A stretch of 64,000 bases of DNA from Phaffia rhodozyma (taxonomy: Eukaryota > Basidiomycota > Tremellomycetes > Cystofilobasidiales > Mrakiaceae). The stretch covers positions 682,001 through 746,000 of the forward strand of contig JACGZH010000010.1 of the NCBI GenBank assembly GCA_014706385.1. Reading direction: 5' to 3'. The stretch's first letter is position 1, and every line of letters starts with the position of its first letter. The notes beneath the pieces were generated by a model. The model saw only the letters and a program-made list of their open reading frames with translations. It was not told where the DNA came from and did no database searches. A program made the translations under genes and the position numbers. This document shows, one piece after another, positions 16,201-27,300 of the stretch.

Positions 16201-16655
16201 TCCATGCACCGAAAACGACTCGGACTGTTTTAATACAAAACCTTGTTCTCCGTCAACAGGAATACCTCAATGCGCGACGCATCACGGAACCAGGCAACGA
16301 AAGCAGAAATAGAGACACGAACAGAGTTGGAAATTCCCCATCGTGAAACATAACCCTGCTTGACGAACGCTTCGGATAGACAGTCCTCATCCTGACCTTG
16401 ACCGGGTCTAGAAGGAAAGAAATCTGGGTAGCCAAGGTCGGCCGTCTGGTGTAGCGGTGGTCTCCAAGATGGTGGATACAGGTTATATGTCGCTTCTGAC
16501 TGGGATTGGGCTGTCGAATGTGGTGAGGGTACTACCGGGATGTTTACCGGAAGCTGGGATGTCGATGTGGATTGAGAGGATACGAACGAGTGAGCCATGC
16601 TAGCTTGCCGCGGAAGAGAAGGAGCGACCGGGTTGAACTGGCTAGACAGAGACAT
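10235..16655 (-). CDS. MED12: Mediator of RNA polymerase II, subunit 12 (Med12/Srb8)
   Basis: Large subunit of the Mediator kinase module, which links Cdk8-cyclin C to core Mediator and mostly restrains transcription in the nucleus. ATG at 16653-16655 gives MSLSSQFNPV and a Ser/Gln/Pro-rich leader. The Med12 N-terminal domain follows: YPDFFPSRPGQGQDEDCL and AFVKQGYVSRWGIS (16330-16440). Next is PVERAVWLLKTLGACEM (about 15760-15820), a Med12-type helix. A domain around LIDKRAFLSWLVNQLAPG (about 15240-15300) resembles the Med12 LCEWAV region. Coding blocks continue at 13777-14667, 13148-13486, 12155-13147, 11710-12135, 11172-11693 and 10235-11053. The C-terminus is Lys-rich (KKAKGNAGVTKK, ending KMKKK), and the stop is at 10235. 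Length (roughly 1,800-1,900 residues after splicing) fits fungal Med12. The name rests on motif memory across the N-terminal third. The C-terminal two thirds show no recognisable motif of their own. Confidence 0.8.
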
Positions 16656-17210
16656 GCTGGAAGGATAGTACCTCAAAGGACATCCACTCGTCTACTGGTG
16701 GATTTCCCCGAGGACGACAGGTCGAGATGGTGAATGTAAGAGAGAGCAAAGGCGACAGATATTCATTACAAACCGTACTAATACGTTAATTTCATCATTA
16801 CAAGTTATTTGTTGAACGCCACACGCGACAATGCCTCCGATCAATTTGATCCCAACCGGAAATTCTTTGCCCAATCCAGAAAGCGAAGAAAAGAACAGGG
16901 GTATATCCATATACACAGAACAGGAGAAATCGTTGAAATCAAAGACAGAGAAACATAACAGCAGAAGAATAAGTAGCAGCAAGATACGACCCCAAAACAA
17001 CGGCGAAGACGAAGAGGCAACTAGCTCAAACAGATTAGATACGATAGATATGATGATGATCGAGGAAAAGACGTGACTGTTCGGAAAAGAAAGATAATAT
17101 GAGATGACAAGAGAAAGAATGCTACAAGAAATAAGAATCGAAAATCCGAAACAAAGCAGGAAACGACTGAGACTCGATAAGAAAGAAAGAAAGAAAGCAG
17201 AAAAGAGACA
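16656..17210. other. Intergenic: MED12 promoter and 3' flank of the Zn2Cys6 gene
   Basis: 555 bp between two genes on the minus strand. Purine-rich on the plus strand (GAAAGAAAG-like runs at 17181-17200). I see no gene. Confidence 0.5.
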
Positions 17211-18830
17211 TCAAGCCCCAGATATAGATGAGACGTAAGGTGGTACCCAGGGTGAATTAGATGTCTGGCATGATTCCTCATATTCCGTTGATACACTGTA
17301 TTTTGGAATGTCCCCTCTGAGCCATTCTTCGCTCTGTTCCAACACAATGGAGCCAGTGCCGAAGTGTTCTGGATCGTTCTTGATCTGATCTACCTCTGTT
17401 GCTGGCCCTAAACAGACTGCCTGACGTCTCATCTTCAATAATGGCTGATCTGCGGCCCATCCGTTGGACTCGAGAGCTCTCTTTCGTCCACTCATTGAAT
17501 TGATTTCTTCAGGCCGTTGGTCCAAGGGGGTAAGAGGCGTCCCAGCATATGCCTCGTTTTTCATAAGAGCAAACTTGGTTGGATTGGTTCGAACATCAGG
17601 CTCGGGCGACAATGAAGGCACGGTCGATGAAGACGAAGGGTCACGTTCAAAGTATGCTTCGTTCGAAGGTTGACCAAGAGGCATGATGGGTGGAGTCAGA
17701 TAACCGTAGCCATGATTGAGTTGTGGATGATACGAGGAAAGATAAGGTTGATTTGAAGATAGAATCGGACGAAGTAGTGTTTGATCAGAGACCTTGAGCG
17801 GCTCCGTCGGAACAATACTAGGTGAAGCGTTTTGATTTGCGATGACGGGAAGATATGAGAGTGGAGTCGATAGAGGGCGGGCTGGTGGACAAACCACGTC
17901 AGTTCGAGGAGGATCGCTGAGGTTCAAAGCAGCGGAGGAGGAAGATAGAGGTGCAGAGGATGAGGGAGAAGGCGAGAGACCAAGGCAGGCTGACGAGATC
18001 AAAGCGTTTCGCCGAGTTCTAAGATTATAAAAACGTTGAGGAGGAGACGAGCCAGCTACCGGAGATGAGGATCGATTTTTAGGCTGTGCAAGCGTCTTCT
18101 TTTTCGAGTCATGAACGATAGGATATAGCTGTTAGACATGATACATACGATCAGGAAACAACGTATATAGTTAGAGGTACGTACATTGTCGCTCCCATTT
18201 ACACTCTGCCGGGCTGTGCCTTGAGTGCGCACAAGAGCAGCCGCTGCCTTTTCTGCCTGAATCACAGCCTTCCGACGCTCCTTTCGAGCAAAGGCGGCCT
18301 GTTTGAGATCTTCCGGGACTTCTTCAAAAGCTAAAGAGGTGATGTTTCGTTCGCGTTCGGTGGTCAGTCGCAATGTGCAAGTTTTTCCTTGATAGAAGAA
18401 ACAGCCAGGACCTAATAGATCTTGCCATGAAAAGGTCGATCGAAAATGAAGGATAGACGAATTGAAAGAACGCACTGCATGTTGTCCCAAGGGAGGCACA
18501 TCTCGTACAGGGTGTCTTCCCAGAACATTTAACCTTTCTAACTTTTTATAAAGTGTAACAACGTACACATTCCAAGCCAGGCCCGAGTCCCAAATATGGA
18601 TGAACAACACGAAGAGAGAACCATCGATGTCAGATTTCATCTCAATGAACAAGAAGATGACGACCGCCTGATGCAATCCAGAGAGACAGATAGAACGAGA
18701 ACAAAGAGACTGACCGAGAACGGCAAAGAGTACATGCGACGCCGACCCGTTTCCTTGTTCCGACCGCGGACGAGCCTGAGGGAGGTGGGACGGAAGTGAA
18801 AGACGTCCACTGAGGATTTGGCCACGACAT
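17211..18830 (-). CDS. Zn(II)2Cys6 fungal transcription factor
   Basis: A DNA-binding regulator of the Gal4-type binuclear zinc cluster class. ATG at 18828-18830 begins MSWPNPQWTSFTSVPPP. Exon 1 (18715-18830) ends in VACTLCRSR. A 177-nt intron (18538-18714) splits the finger. Exon 2 (18476-18537) supplies KVKCSGKTPCTRCASLGTTC. Together they give the six cysteines in order CX2CX6CX6CX2CX6C. A further exon encodes PGCFFYQGKTCTLRL and an Ala/Lys/Glu-rich helix (about 18190-18410). The last exon, about 18095 to 17211, is Ser/Pro-rich and ends SSISGA. No fungal-specific (Fungal_trans) middle domain is visible and the protein is short, roughly 420-430 residues. The target genes cannot be deduced. 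It is divergent from the hydroxyacid dehydrogenase gene. Confidence 0.8.
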
Positions 18831-19514
18831 ATGTGTATATATGTGTGTGTAAGTATGCGTCGACGTATGAATGTGAGGGTGGTGTTTTGAAGGAGAAGAG
18901 GTCGACAGGGGTCGCTGGGTGAACACAAGAGAACTGGAGGAAGAAGAAGAGCGGGTGGAGAAAGAAACGACATGATTGGAGACCGGAAGAAAATGGATAA
19001 AGGGAGGCACAGGGAGATCAAGGAGAGGGCACGCGGTGGCAGGGCTGCCACGTTGAAGCGATTCGCTGCGGATGATAAGAACCGATCCACTGTCAAGTCC
19101 TCGATTTCCTCATGCTTGTGCCTGATGAGACATTGAAGACCGACAAGGATCAGCCGATCAGCGAATGAAGACGATGTGCAGAATGTTAAATGTCAGCACA
19201 GCATGCCACCTCGCCGATTCGCCGATCCGCCGCGCCGGGATGTGACCAAGAGGGCCCTGACCGCGTGTCACCCCTTTCATCAGGCAGGCTTTCTCAGCTC
19301 GGATGAGCTGTTTACCAGATTTCTCATATTGGCTGGCGGTTTTGGATTAGTAAGCCAAATATGTGACTTTGCTTCGGAGTCACATTGTTTTTGAATGATC
19401 TCTATCAGCACCCTCCGGGATTGCGTATCGCAGTATGATAGGAAGCCATTCTGATAAAGCACTGTTTCATTCCTCGAACCATCATAGAACACCTCCTTGT
19501 ACCGCTGTCTCATC
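18831..19514. other. Bidirectional promoter region
   Basis: 684 bp between the divergent Zn2Cys6 regulator and the hydroxyacid dehydrogenase. It includes a TG/TATG-rich stretch (18829-18865) and a GC-rich patch with repeated CGCCGATCCGCCG-like words (19205-19240), which could be zinc-cluster-type CGG/CCG sites. That is speculative. Confidence 0.4.
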
Positions 19515-21346
19515 ATGGTCACTAAGTCTCTACCGAAAGTACTGTTCCTGAATGAGCCTAGGTGTGAAGACGATGCATACGTCAAACACGTTCACTCATT
19601 GGCCACGATTACGGTTCGTTTAATGTCTTGCTCTCTCGGCTACGACCGATAAGTATCAAGAAAAAAGGGTTTCATCTCATACGCTCAATCCATAGACAAT
19701 TCCTCAAGTCGCTCGGAAGGAACAAATCTCTCTCATTCGATCTGCTGTTGAAGACGCGGGCCCCTTCGTCGGTCGGTCTAATCCTTTTCGACTGCTTATC
19801 AGGACGACTATGTATTAACCAAACCACCCTACTCACCTTCAGCTTGGGTTTGGTTCTATCAGTGGGACCAACCAGGTCCTTTGCCAATGGACGAGGAGCT
19901 CCTGCAACCATTAGCGGAGTCCGGCTGTAAATTTATCACTATGGTATGTTTCCTCTTTCAAAATGACATATCTCTTGCAGTAGTCTTCTTCACTGTTTAT
20001 CATCGACTTTTCATCTGATATCCTCCACTATGATCATGTTTCAGGGAGGTGCTGGGTATGACCATATTGATATCAAATATCTCACAGCCCACAAATTACA
20101 ATATGCCAATAACCCAGACTCTGTTGGATATCGCACGGCCGACCATACCGCCATGCTGATCCTCATGGCTCTCAAGGGAATGATGCAGTCCGATGCGGCC
20201 GTCCGGGCCGGCCGGTGGTCCGATAGGTTCAATATCGTATCCAAGGAGACGAGGGGGACCGTCCTAGGAATCATTGGGATGGGAAATATCGGAAAACAAG
20301 GCAAGTAAAATATATGGTATCTTTGATCATGTTCCAACAAGAGACAGTGCCCTGATCTCCTGATTCCACCTTCCATAGTCGCTCGACATATGCAGAATTT
20401 TGGATTGAAAGTGATCTATACCAAACGGAGCCGATTGCCGACATCAGGTTCGTCTTCATCCAGTTGGCCGTCAGTATTCTTGTTCATTATCTATCAATGA
20501 ACATCACTCCATGCCGACCTACAAATCTTCTGTGCGCGCAACATGCAGAGGAGCAAGGAGCAACGTTTGTCTCTTTCGAGGAACTCCTCGCTCAGGCAGA
20601 TGTGATCTCTCTATGCTGTCCACTCACCGAAGAAACTCGACATGTGCTCAGTGATCGGGGTACGTCTCTTTATCATCTATGCTCTCTAAGCAATCTAAAA
20701 TTGACCCTGCTGATGTTTCTACGCTGCTCGTTTGATGACGATCAGAGTTTGCTAAGATGAAGAACGACGTTATCATCGTCAACACTGCTCGTGGACCGGT
20801 TATTCACGAAGATGCGTTGGTTCGAGCATTAGATAGTGGAAAAGGCAAGTAAATTCTAGATTTGTTCCTTGAATATATCTTTTGGATAGAATGAAGAAAA
20901 AGAAGGCCTGACGAAACGTATTTGATCGTTCGAGGAAATCATAGTTCTTCGCGCTGCGCTGGACGTGTTTGAATTTGAGCCATCGGTCCATCCCGGTCTC
21001 AAATCCTCACCTAAAACTGTTCGTCACTCCTCATCACAATCGGAATCCTCAGGATCAGAGTCAATTGGATAATTCAGCCGTTCTTCCTCTTTCTTGCGGC
21101 CTGATAGATTCTCTCTCCGCACAGTGCCGTCGTCGACGGTGGAATTATAAAAGGTCTGTTCTTGTTTTATCCCAATACTTAGAAGCTGACCGGAATATGG
21201 CTGTCTTTTTCATTTACCCTGTCTCCTTTTCTTACATTTCGTCTCTTGGTATACTCTATCACGACTGTACAGATCAACATCTTGAAATTCTCCGAAATTT
21301 GGAATCGTTCCTCCGAACTGGACAGCCTATCACCCCTGTCAACTAA
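19515..21346 (+). CDS. D-isomer-specific 2-hydroxyacid dehydrogenase (frame break near the 3' end)
   Basis: An NAD(P)-dependent reductase of 2-keto acids (glyoxylate, hydroxypyruvate or mandelate type). ATG at 19515 begins MVTKSLPKVLFLNEPR. The substrate domain is followed by GGAGYDHIDIKYL and NPDSVGYRTADHTAMLIL. The nucleotide-binding loop is GIIGMGNIGKQ (about 20265-20300), and the first catalytic region is NTARGPVIHEDALV (about 20780-20815, catalytic Arg). The catalytic Glu lies in DVFEFEPSVHPG, and the catalytic His is expected in VTPH (about 21022-21033). The chain ends LEILRNLESFLRTGQPITPV. Introns at 20301-20378 and 20845-20944 must use GC-AG borders to keep the frame. VTPH lies one base out of frame with the preceding FEFEPSVHPG, and no GT donor follows it. 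The 3' part is therefore either mutated, misassembled or spliced unusually. Confidence 0.8.
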
Positions 21347-21835
21347 ATTTATATGCACGAGTGCAAGGGTGTCTGTGACCGACAAGGAAGAAAAACGAGG
21401 AAAGAAACCGACCGATAGACCAAGATATCTTGCTAACTATCATATGGAATGAGGCAACCGAGTCTGGGACCGCCATCTTAACGTGGAAAATCATGAATAT
21501 AGATACATTCATCATGGACAGAACGGATAGATGTAATTGCAGCTCCGAAAAGAGGTTGTTATTGAATTAGATGACAAAGCTGGCAACAAGAAAGATTCAA
21601 ACGAATTACGCTTGAAAGTGAGTCGTGAAAGAGAGAAGAACAAACCGTATAGGAATGTATTGTGAGAGCACGATGTATTTACTTCTAGGAAACGATGTAA
21701 GAAAAATAAAGCATGATTGGGTAGAAGTAGAGATAGAGGTAGTACAAGGGGATAAATGTAAAGATGCTGAACTTTGACTTAGAAGCTTCAGCCCGGGACA
21801 GGGCAGGGAGTCGAGAATGAATGAATCAACCTCTG
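21347..21835. other. Intergenic, converging 3' ends
   Basis: 489 bp with only short chance frames and an AG-rich plus strand. Nothing recognisable. Confidence 0.5.
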
Positions 21836-23545
21836 TCAAGCCCAGATTTCGACTTGAACAACTTGCATCCCTTCATTGTTGATCGTTTCGGATGCATCGG
21901 CCTCGCCTTCCGACATCTCTGCAAACGCCGATACAGGAACCCAGAACGCTTTAGGCTGAGACTGCTCTTTCTGTTCATTCATCTGAGTTCGATTTTGGTC
22001 TGAAGACAATGAATGAAGCCTCGTTGTTCCCTGGGAAGGAGAATCTTTCCGGCGAGAAGAAGGAGTTGGAAGAGGCAAAGGGTGGATGGATCGGTACAAG
22101 GGAGGATCGCTTTTTGACGCACGAGACGTCAGAGGGAACAAAAAAGCAGGGTAAGCGATGTTTACGCTCTCAATCAGTCGACTCTATCAAAGTCCCCTTT
22201 TCGTTTGAGAAGTGCTCACAGATTGTCAACCTCGCGATCTGCATTGGTCTGACTGTTTGATTGAACATCTTGGTCGTGTCCGTTATGGGGCTGCAGTGCC
22301 TTAATCTCGGTAAAGGGAAGCATGCTTGATCGGCGGCAATGACCACTTGTTGATCGACCAAACCGGGAGCGAGAATGAGAGCGGGATGTAGAGGAACGAA
22401 GGTTCAGTGTGCATATCACAGACAGAACCAAGAGAGCTGTTCCCCAGCTGGGTCAAGGGATACATGTCGAAAGAATTGTCAGTACGATGACGACGTAGAA
22501 AGTTCAGATAGGCTGATCTCGGAAGAGACTGGCATACCCTGGAACAAAAAGCATTGAGGTGACTATATCTCCCTCGATCGAGCTTATGGCGCTAGTGAGG
22601 ATGTATATTGACGGTAACAAGGGGAAGAGAAGAATCCCTATCTATTGAAGCACATCGAGATGAGGTCCAGTCGAATCAGACATGTATGCGCACACGAGAA
22701 ACTCAGGAAGTCAAGCAAGAACATGTAAACTTGAAAGAGACTTGCGACTATGATACAGCTCTGTGCGGTGACGACAGCAATTTCTCTACTGACGGTCTCC
22801 CACATATTCTTCCACCTACTCCCACCAAATCTGTTAGGTCCGTCGTGGGCGTCAGGTTGATAGCTCGGGGATCCATCTGATAAGTCGTCCTTCTTGCCGC
22901 CAGTCGAGATACGGCCGTATTCAGCTATCTCACCCCATAGGATATACGAACGCAATGCGTGCTGAATGAGCGCGCAAGCAAGGGCAAGGACGAGAAAGAA
23001 GGACAGGACAGGTGAGAAGTACGGAGGAAGGTAGGACGGAAGTGTCGGTAGTGGGCCTGGTAGTAATACCAACTTCGGAACGCTCAGAGGAGACGCAAAG
23101 GTGCATAATCTGACAAAAATTACGCGTAACAGAAGAGCCAGAAGACAGACGAGAAAGTAGCGACAGCGATGACAGAAGGTTAGTATACGGAGACGGCGAG
23201 GTTGTGAGACAAGGATTTATGCGCGAACCTGAGCTGAGACGACCTTGTGAGATTGGCTTGCTCCAGACAAGCTCCCCAGATACCTATACCACCTCGAATG
23301 CTTGGTCCAGAAGACAGTCCTTTTGTATTTGTGGTCGAGACCATAACGTTGAGAAGATATAGTTGCCTTAGTAGAGGAGCTGACGAAGCGACGAGCAAAA
23401 GCGAGACGAGCGATAGGCCAGATTTGATGAATGGTCGAACTGAGAATGCAAAAGGTGTCGGGTCTGGTTGACCAGAACTTCTACGTGCTCTTTGCTCTCG
23501 TCTTGATGTATGACCCGCAGAGGAATGGTGGCGTTCAGGACGCAT
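21836..23545 (-). CDS. Four-helix membrane protein, Sur7/Rim9 (PalI)-like topology
   Basis: ATG at 23543-23545 starts MRPERHHSSAGHTSRRE, a basic Ser-rich cytosolic head. The first hydrophobic segment is GLSLVSLLLVASSAPLL (about 23365-23415). An outside loop follows, with GIGIWGACLEQANLTRS and, after an intron, CTFASPLSVP. This G-x-W-G-x-C ... C layout is typical of the Sur7/PalI claudin-like group. The second hydrophobic segment is FSPVLSFFLVLALACALIQH (about 22965-23025). A third, TAQSCIIVASLFQVYMFLL (about 22705-22770), may be partly intronic. Ser/Arg-rich frames at 22216-22431 and 21836-22141 look like a cytosolic tail ending VQVEIWA. Family assignment is by topology only. PalI/Rim9 acts in alkaline-pH signalling and Sur7 in eisosomes, and I cannot choose between them. 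A generic membrane protein is equally possible. Confidence 0.5.
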
Positions 23546-24343
23546 ATCCAGATAGGAAGAGGCTGGTTACTATTGGGACTTGGCTCGAACGATTTAAGAT
23601 ATGCAGCCCAACTCAGACGAAGTGAGATCAAAATGCGAGTTACCTCTCGGATGGATGGTCGACAGAAGATGAGATTGGTGAAAGATTGAGAGTGACGAAG
23701 TCAGACATGCAGAACAAGGATTGTTCGTTTCTGGATTATTCATAGCATCATCATCCCGTTCACTCGACTCTAAAGGATCTTCCAAGCTGAATTTTCTGCT
23801 CACTCGTCCCACGAACGTAAGCATCACAGGAGACGATTTATCGAACGACCAGCGGGAAGGATTACGAAACCTTGTTGGGATGACTAAGTGTGACGATGAA
23901 TGGTCCGGAAGGCTAGCCCGGTTATACATACATCACGTGTTATAGCCGCCACATTAATGTGCCTCAACGCGCACGACGCGTCTGCTTTTACGGCTATCGG
24001 GCTGGAGTGATAACGTAAGCCAGAGTCTTTCTCTTCGCCCGGCCGGGCCACACCGCCCCTTTTCCTCTTTTGATTATTTTCCAGGCCAACACCAGTCAGA
24101 TCAGTTCAATCCATCGACCAGTTTTCCCCACCATCAACACGCTCTTCTCGTTCTTGTTTCTCAACTAGAGCCGGTTTCTCTTCGAGGTCATCCTTGAGTC
24201 TTCCACATCTATATTGTCTTTCCCTTTTTTCCAGTTGATTCACAGTATAGTCGTCTCAGAGGGCACAACCTGTGCTTTCTCTTAAGCCCCCTTACCCTTC
24301 CCTTTTCCCACAATATCGGATCTCGGGACGATCGCGCAACTCC
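23546..24343. other. Divergent promoter of the membrane protein and the flippase
   Basis: 798 bp. It holds one ACGCGT box (23976-23981), a GC-rich patch (CCCGGCCGGGCC at about 24038-24049) and pyrimidine-rich leader sequence up to the flippase ATG. The single box may be chance. Confidence 0.45.
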
Positions 24344-27300
24344 ATGGTTCGTTCAAGAAAGAGCTCGGCAAACAAGTCGACGTTCCAAAAAGTCCTCGAC
24401 AAACTCAATCCACAAACTCTTTTTGCCCGAGAGCCACCGGCTCCAAAACAAAGGAGAATTTATATCAATAAGCCGTATCCGGCATCAGAGCTAGGTCCCA
24501 AAGGCAAGGTTCCCAAAGGGAGCCGTTATCCGAGCAGTCAGAGCATAACTTCAAAGTACACCGTCGTCAGCTTTCTTCCGAGGAATCTTATCGAGCAATT
24601 CAGGCGTGTTGCCAATATGTACGTAACAACTCTTCCCTCATGTCTCTTTCATACAGCGCAGAACTAACATCGTTTCTACGTTTGATCTGGTCAACATAGA
24701 TTCTTCCTAGGTGGATATATTTACTTCTTGCATCGCCCTCTTTCTCCATGAGGATGGTCACGTCTAGTTTCTGACTTGACTTTCTCGGTTTATTCAGGGA
24801 TTGCTATCCTTCAATTCTTTCCAAAGTTTGCGACCGTCAGTCCGGGTTTAGTCATCCTACCTCTGTATGTTGTTATCCATCACCCCTCTGTTTGGATATT
24901 TTTCTTCCAACGCGAGCTCTCATCATGTCCTCTGGCACGCCTTCTTTCTTTCACTCCAAATTAACAGCTTAGCGGTCACCATCATCACCGCCGTCAAAGA
25001 TGGTTATGAAGATGTCAAGCGACACCAGTCCGATAAGGCCATCAATCATTCGGTCGTCCATGTGCTTACCGGACCCGACGTGTTGAACACGAACCCGATG
25101 AAGAAAAAGACAAAGACGTTTGTTAGGGGAATCAAACTTCCGAAAAGCAAGCGACACAGAGCACGTAAGGCTCAAGAGAGAGAAGCATGGGAAATGACGG
25201 TGTTAGATGATTTGCCGAGCGACGAACAAGCAGAAAGAAGTAGACGCGCACAAGAGGTGGATGGCCAATGGAGAGCCGTGGTTGATGCAGAAAACGACAT
25301 AGAGACTGTCGAGAATGATGAGGATGATGCCGATAAACCTAGGGTGGGATGGAAGCGAACATTCTGGGAGGATGTTCGGGTCGGAGATTTTGTCAAGGTG
25401 AAGCTCCTCGCTGAGAGGGCAGATGTATGTCCGACAATAGTCGTGCTGACCGTTTGCGCGCTTTGTCCTGTTGTCATTCTGTAGATATACAACGACGAAA
25501 GCTTCCCGGCCGGTGCGTCCTTCCCGTTTGAGTTTATTTCGTGTTGTATTCTGCATCCGGACGAGAAGTCCACTCACCTATTGCTGTCTTTCGTCGAACT
25601 TTCATATATAACTTCTAGACATTGTGATATGCGCGACTTCGGAAGAAGAAGACGTGGCCTATGTCGAGACTAGTTTCGTCCACTCATGCCATTTTTCATG
25701 ACCCCTGTCTTTGTTTCTTACCCTGACTTACCAAGTCATCGTGCTATGTCGTCAGGCTGATAGTTTTGTTTTTCTTCTTGACTAATAACTACACTAGAGG
25801 GTCTCGACGGAGAAACCAATTTAAAATCTCGTCACGCTGTCGGTGGATTGGACCATGTCCGCTCAGCTCAAGCGTGCTCGAAAGCCGAATTTGAACTAGA
25901 GTGTGATATTCCGGACGTTGATCTCTACAAACTCAATGCAGCAGTAATTCTTCCGACAGGTGAAAAGTATCCGATCGATGCGGATATGACATTGTTGAGA
26001 GGATGTGTGCTTAGGAACACCGCTTGGGTCATTGGTGTTGTGATGTATACCGGTTCAGATAGGTTTGTTCTCTTTAACCTCGTTGATGCATCAACGACAT
26101 GATATAAGCCATCAGCAACCGACATCTTGTTCTCTTTCCATTTCGTACCTGCAGTAAGATTATTCTGAACTCGGGCGAGACACCTAGTAAACGTAGTCGG
26201 GTAGAGCGTCAGATGAATCCTCAGGTGTACGTCGTACTTATACAGTTTCCTTGGTCAACCTCTTCCAACCTTGATTTTGGTCGAGACGCTGAGTCTCGTT
26301 CACCCTTCGTTTTCCACCTTACAGTCTATTCTCGATCTGTCTTCTCGGAATAGCTGGTATCATTTGCGGAGTCATTGACCATTTTCATGAAAAGAAGTAT
26401 TTTTCGCTTAACGCATATTGGACACTGTACGATGACCAATCCGATGATAATCCAGTCGTGCGTCATCCTTTTACATTCATCTCCTCTTCTCTGAACGGTT
26501 TGTCCGCCATGTATGCCATGCTGATTGGTGACTTCATATTGCTCCCATATCCCTACCCTCACGACAATCCGATATAGATCAATGGAGTATTCACGTTTTT
26601 GAATTCGCTGATCACATTTCAAAATATCATCCCTATTTCATTGTACATCTCCATCGAGTTTGTTCGAACGGCTCAAGCGGCTTTAATCTACTATGACGAC
26701 GATATCAAATATCAGAAAACCGGCCGTAGGACAACAGCTCGGAGTTGGAACCTGTCTGACGAGTTCGTTTTTATGTTTTTTAAGCTTCTGGAAACTGATG
26801 TCCTCTGCTGACACCATGGATTCACATGACCTGTCTGATTCCGTCGCTTTTGCCTAATAAGTTTGGGTCAAATTGAGTATGTATTTTCGGACAAGACAGG
26901 AACACTGACTCAGAATCTGATGGTCTTCCAGCAGTGCTCCATTGGAGGTGTTGTATGTCTTATCTCTCTTTTCCTCAACTCGCTCAGGTCAAGCGCTTAC
27001 AGGGCACAAGGGAACTATTGATGTCTGAAACTGTTCTTGAGTCTACTTCAACAGGTCTACACTGGAGATGGCAAGCAAGTGGTTGGAGCTCTCAACTCAG
27101 AGGTCACCGAAGGACCGGGTTCCAAGCCTTTTCACGACTCAACAACCAATCTCGACTCGACTGCTGGTCAACCAGAGGACCAGGAGGAGCCATCGAAGCC
27201 GAAGAAGGAGTCGATCCCCCGATTTCATGCGGATGCTATTGACCAGATCTTGGAAGATGACCAGTCCGACCAGTTCCATCGAATCAGCTCCTTTTTCAAA

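Noticed and set aside
18056..19096. 346-codon minus-strand frame as one protein
   Set aside because: It runs through two introns in a wrong frame. Splicing gives the six-cysteine zinc cluster in another frame, which is far better evidence.
23976..23981. MluI box upstream of the flippase
   Set aside because: A single ACGCGT is expected about once in 4 kb by chance, and flippases are not known MBF targets.
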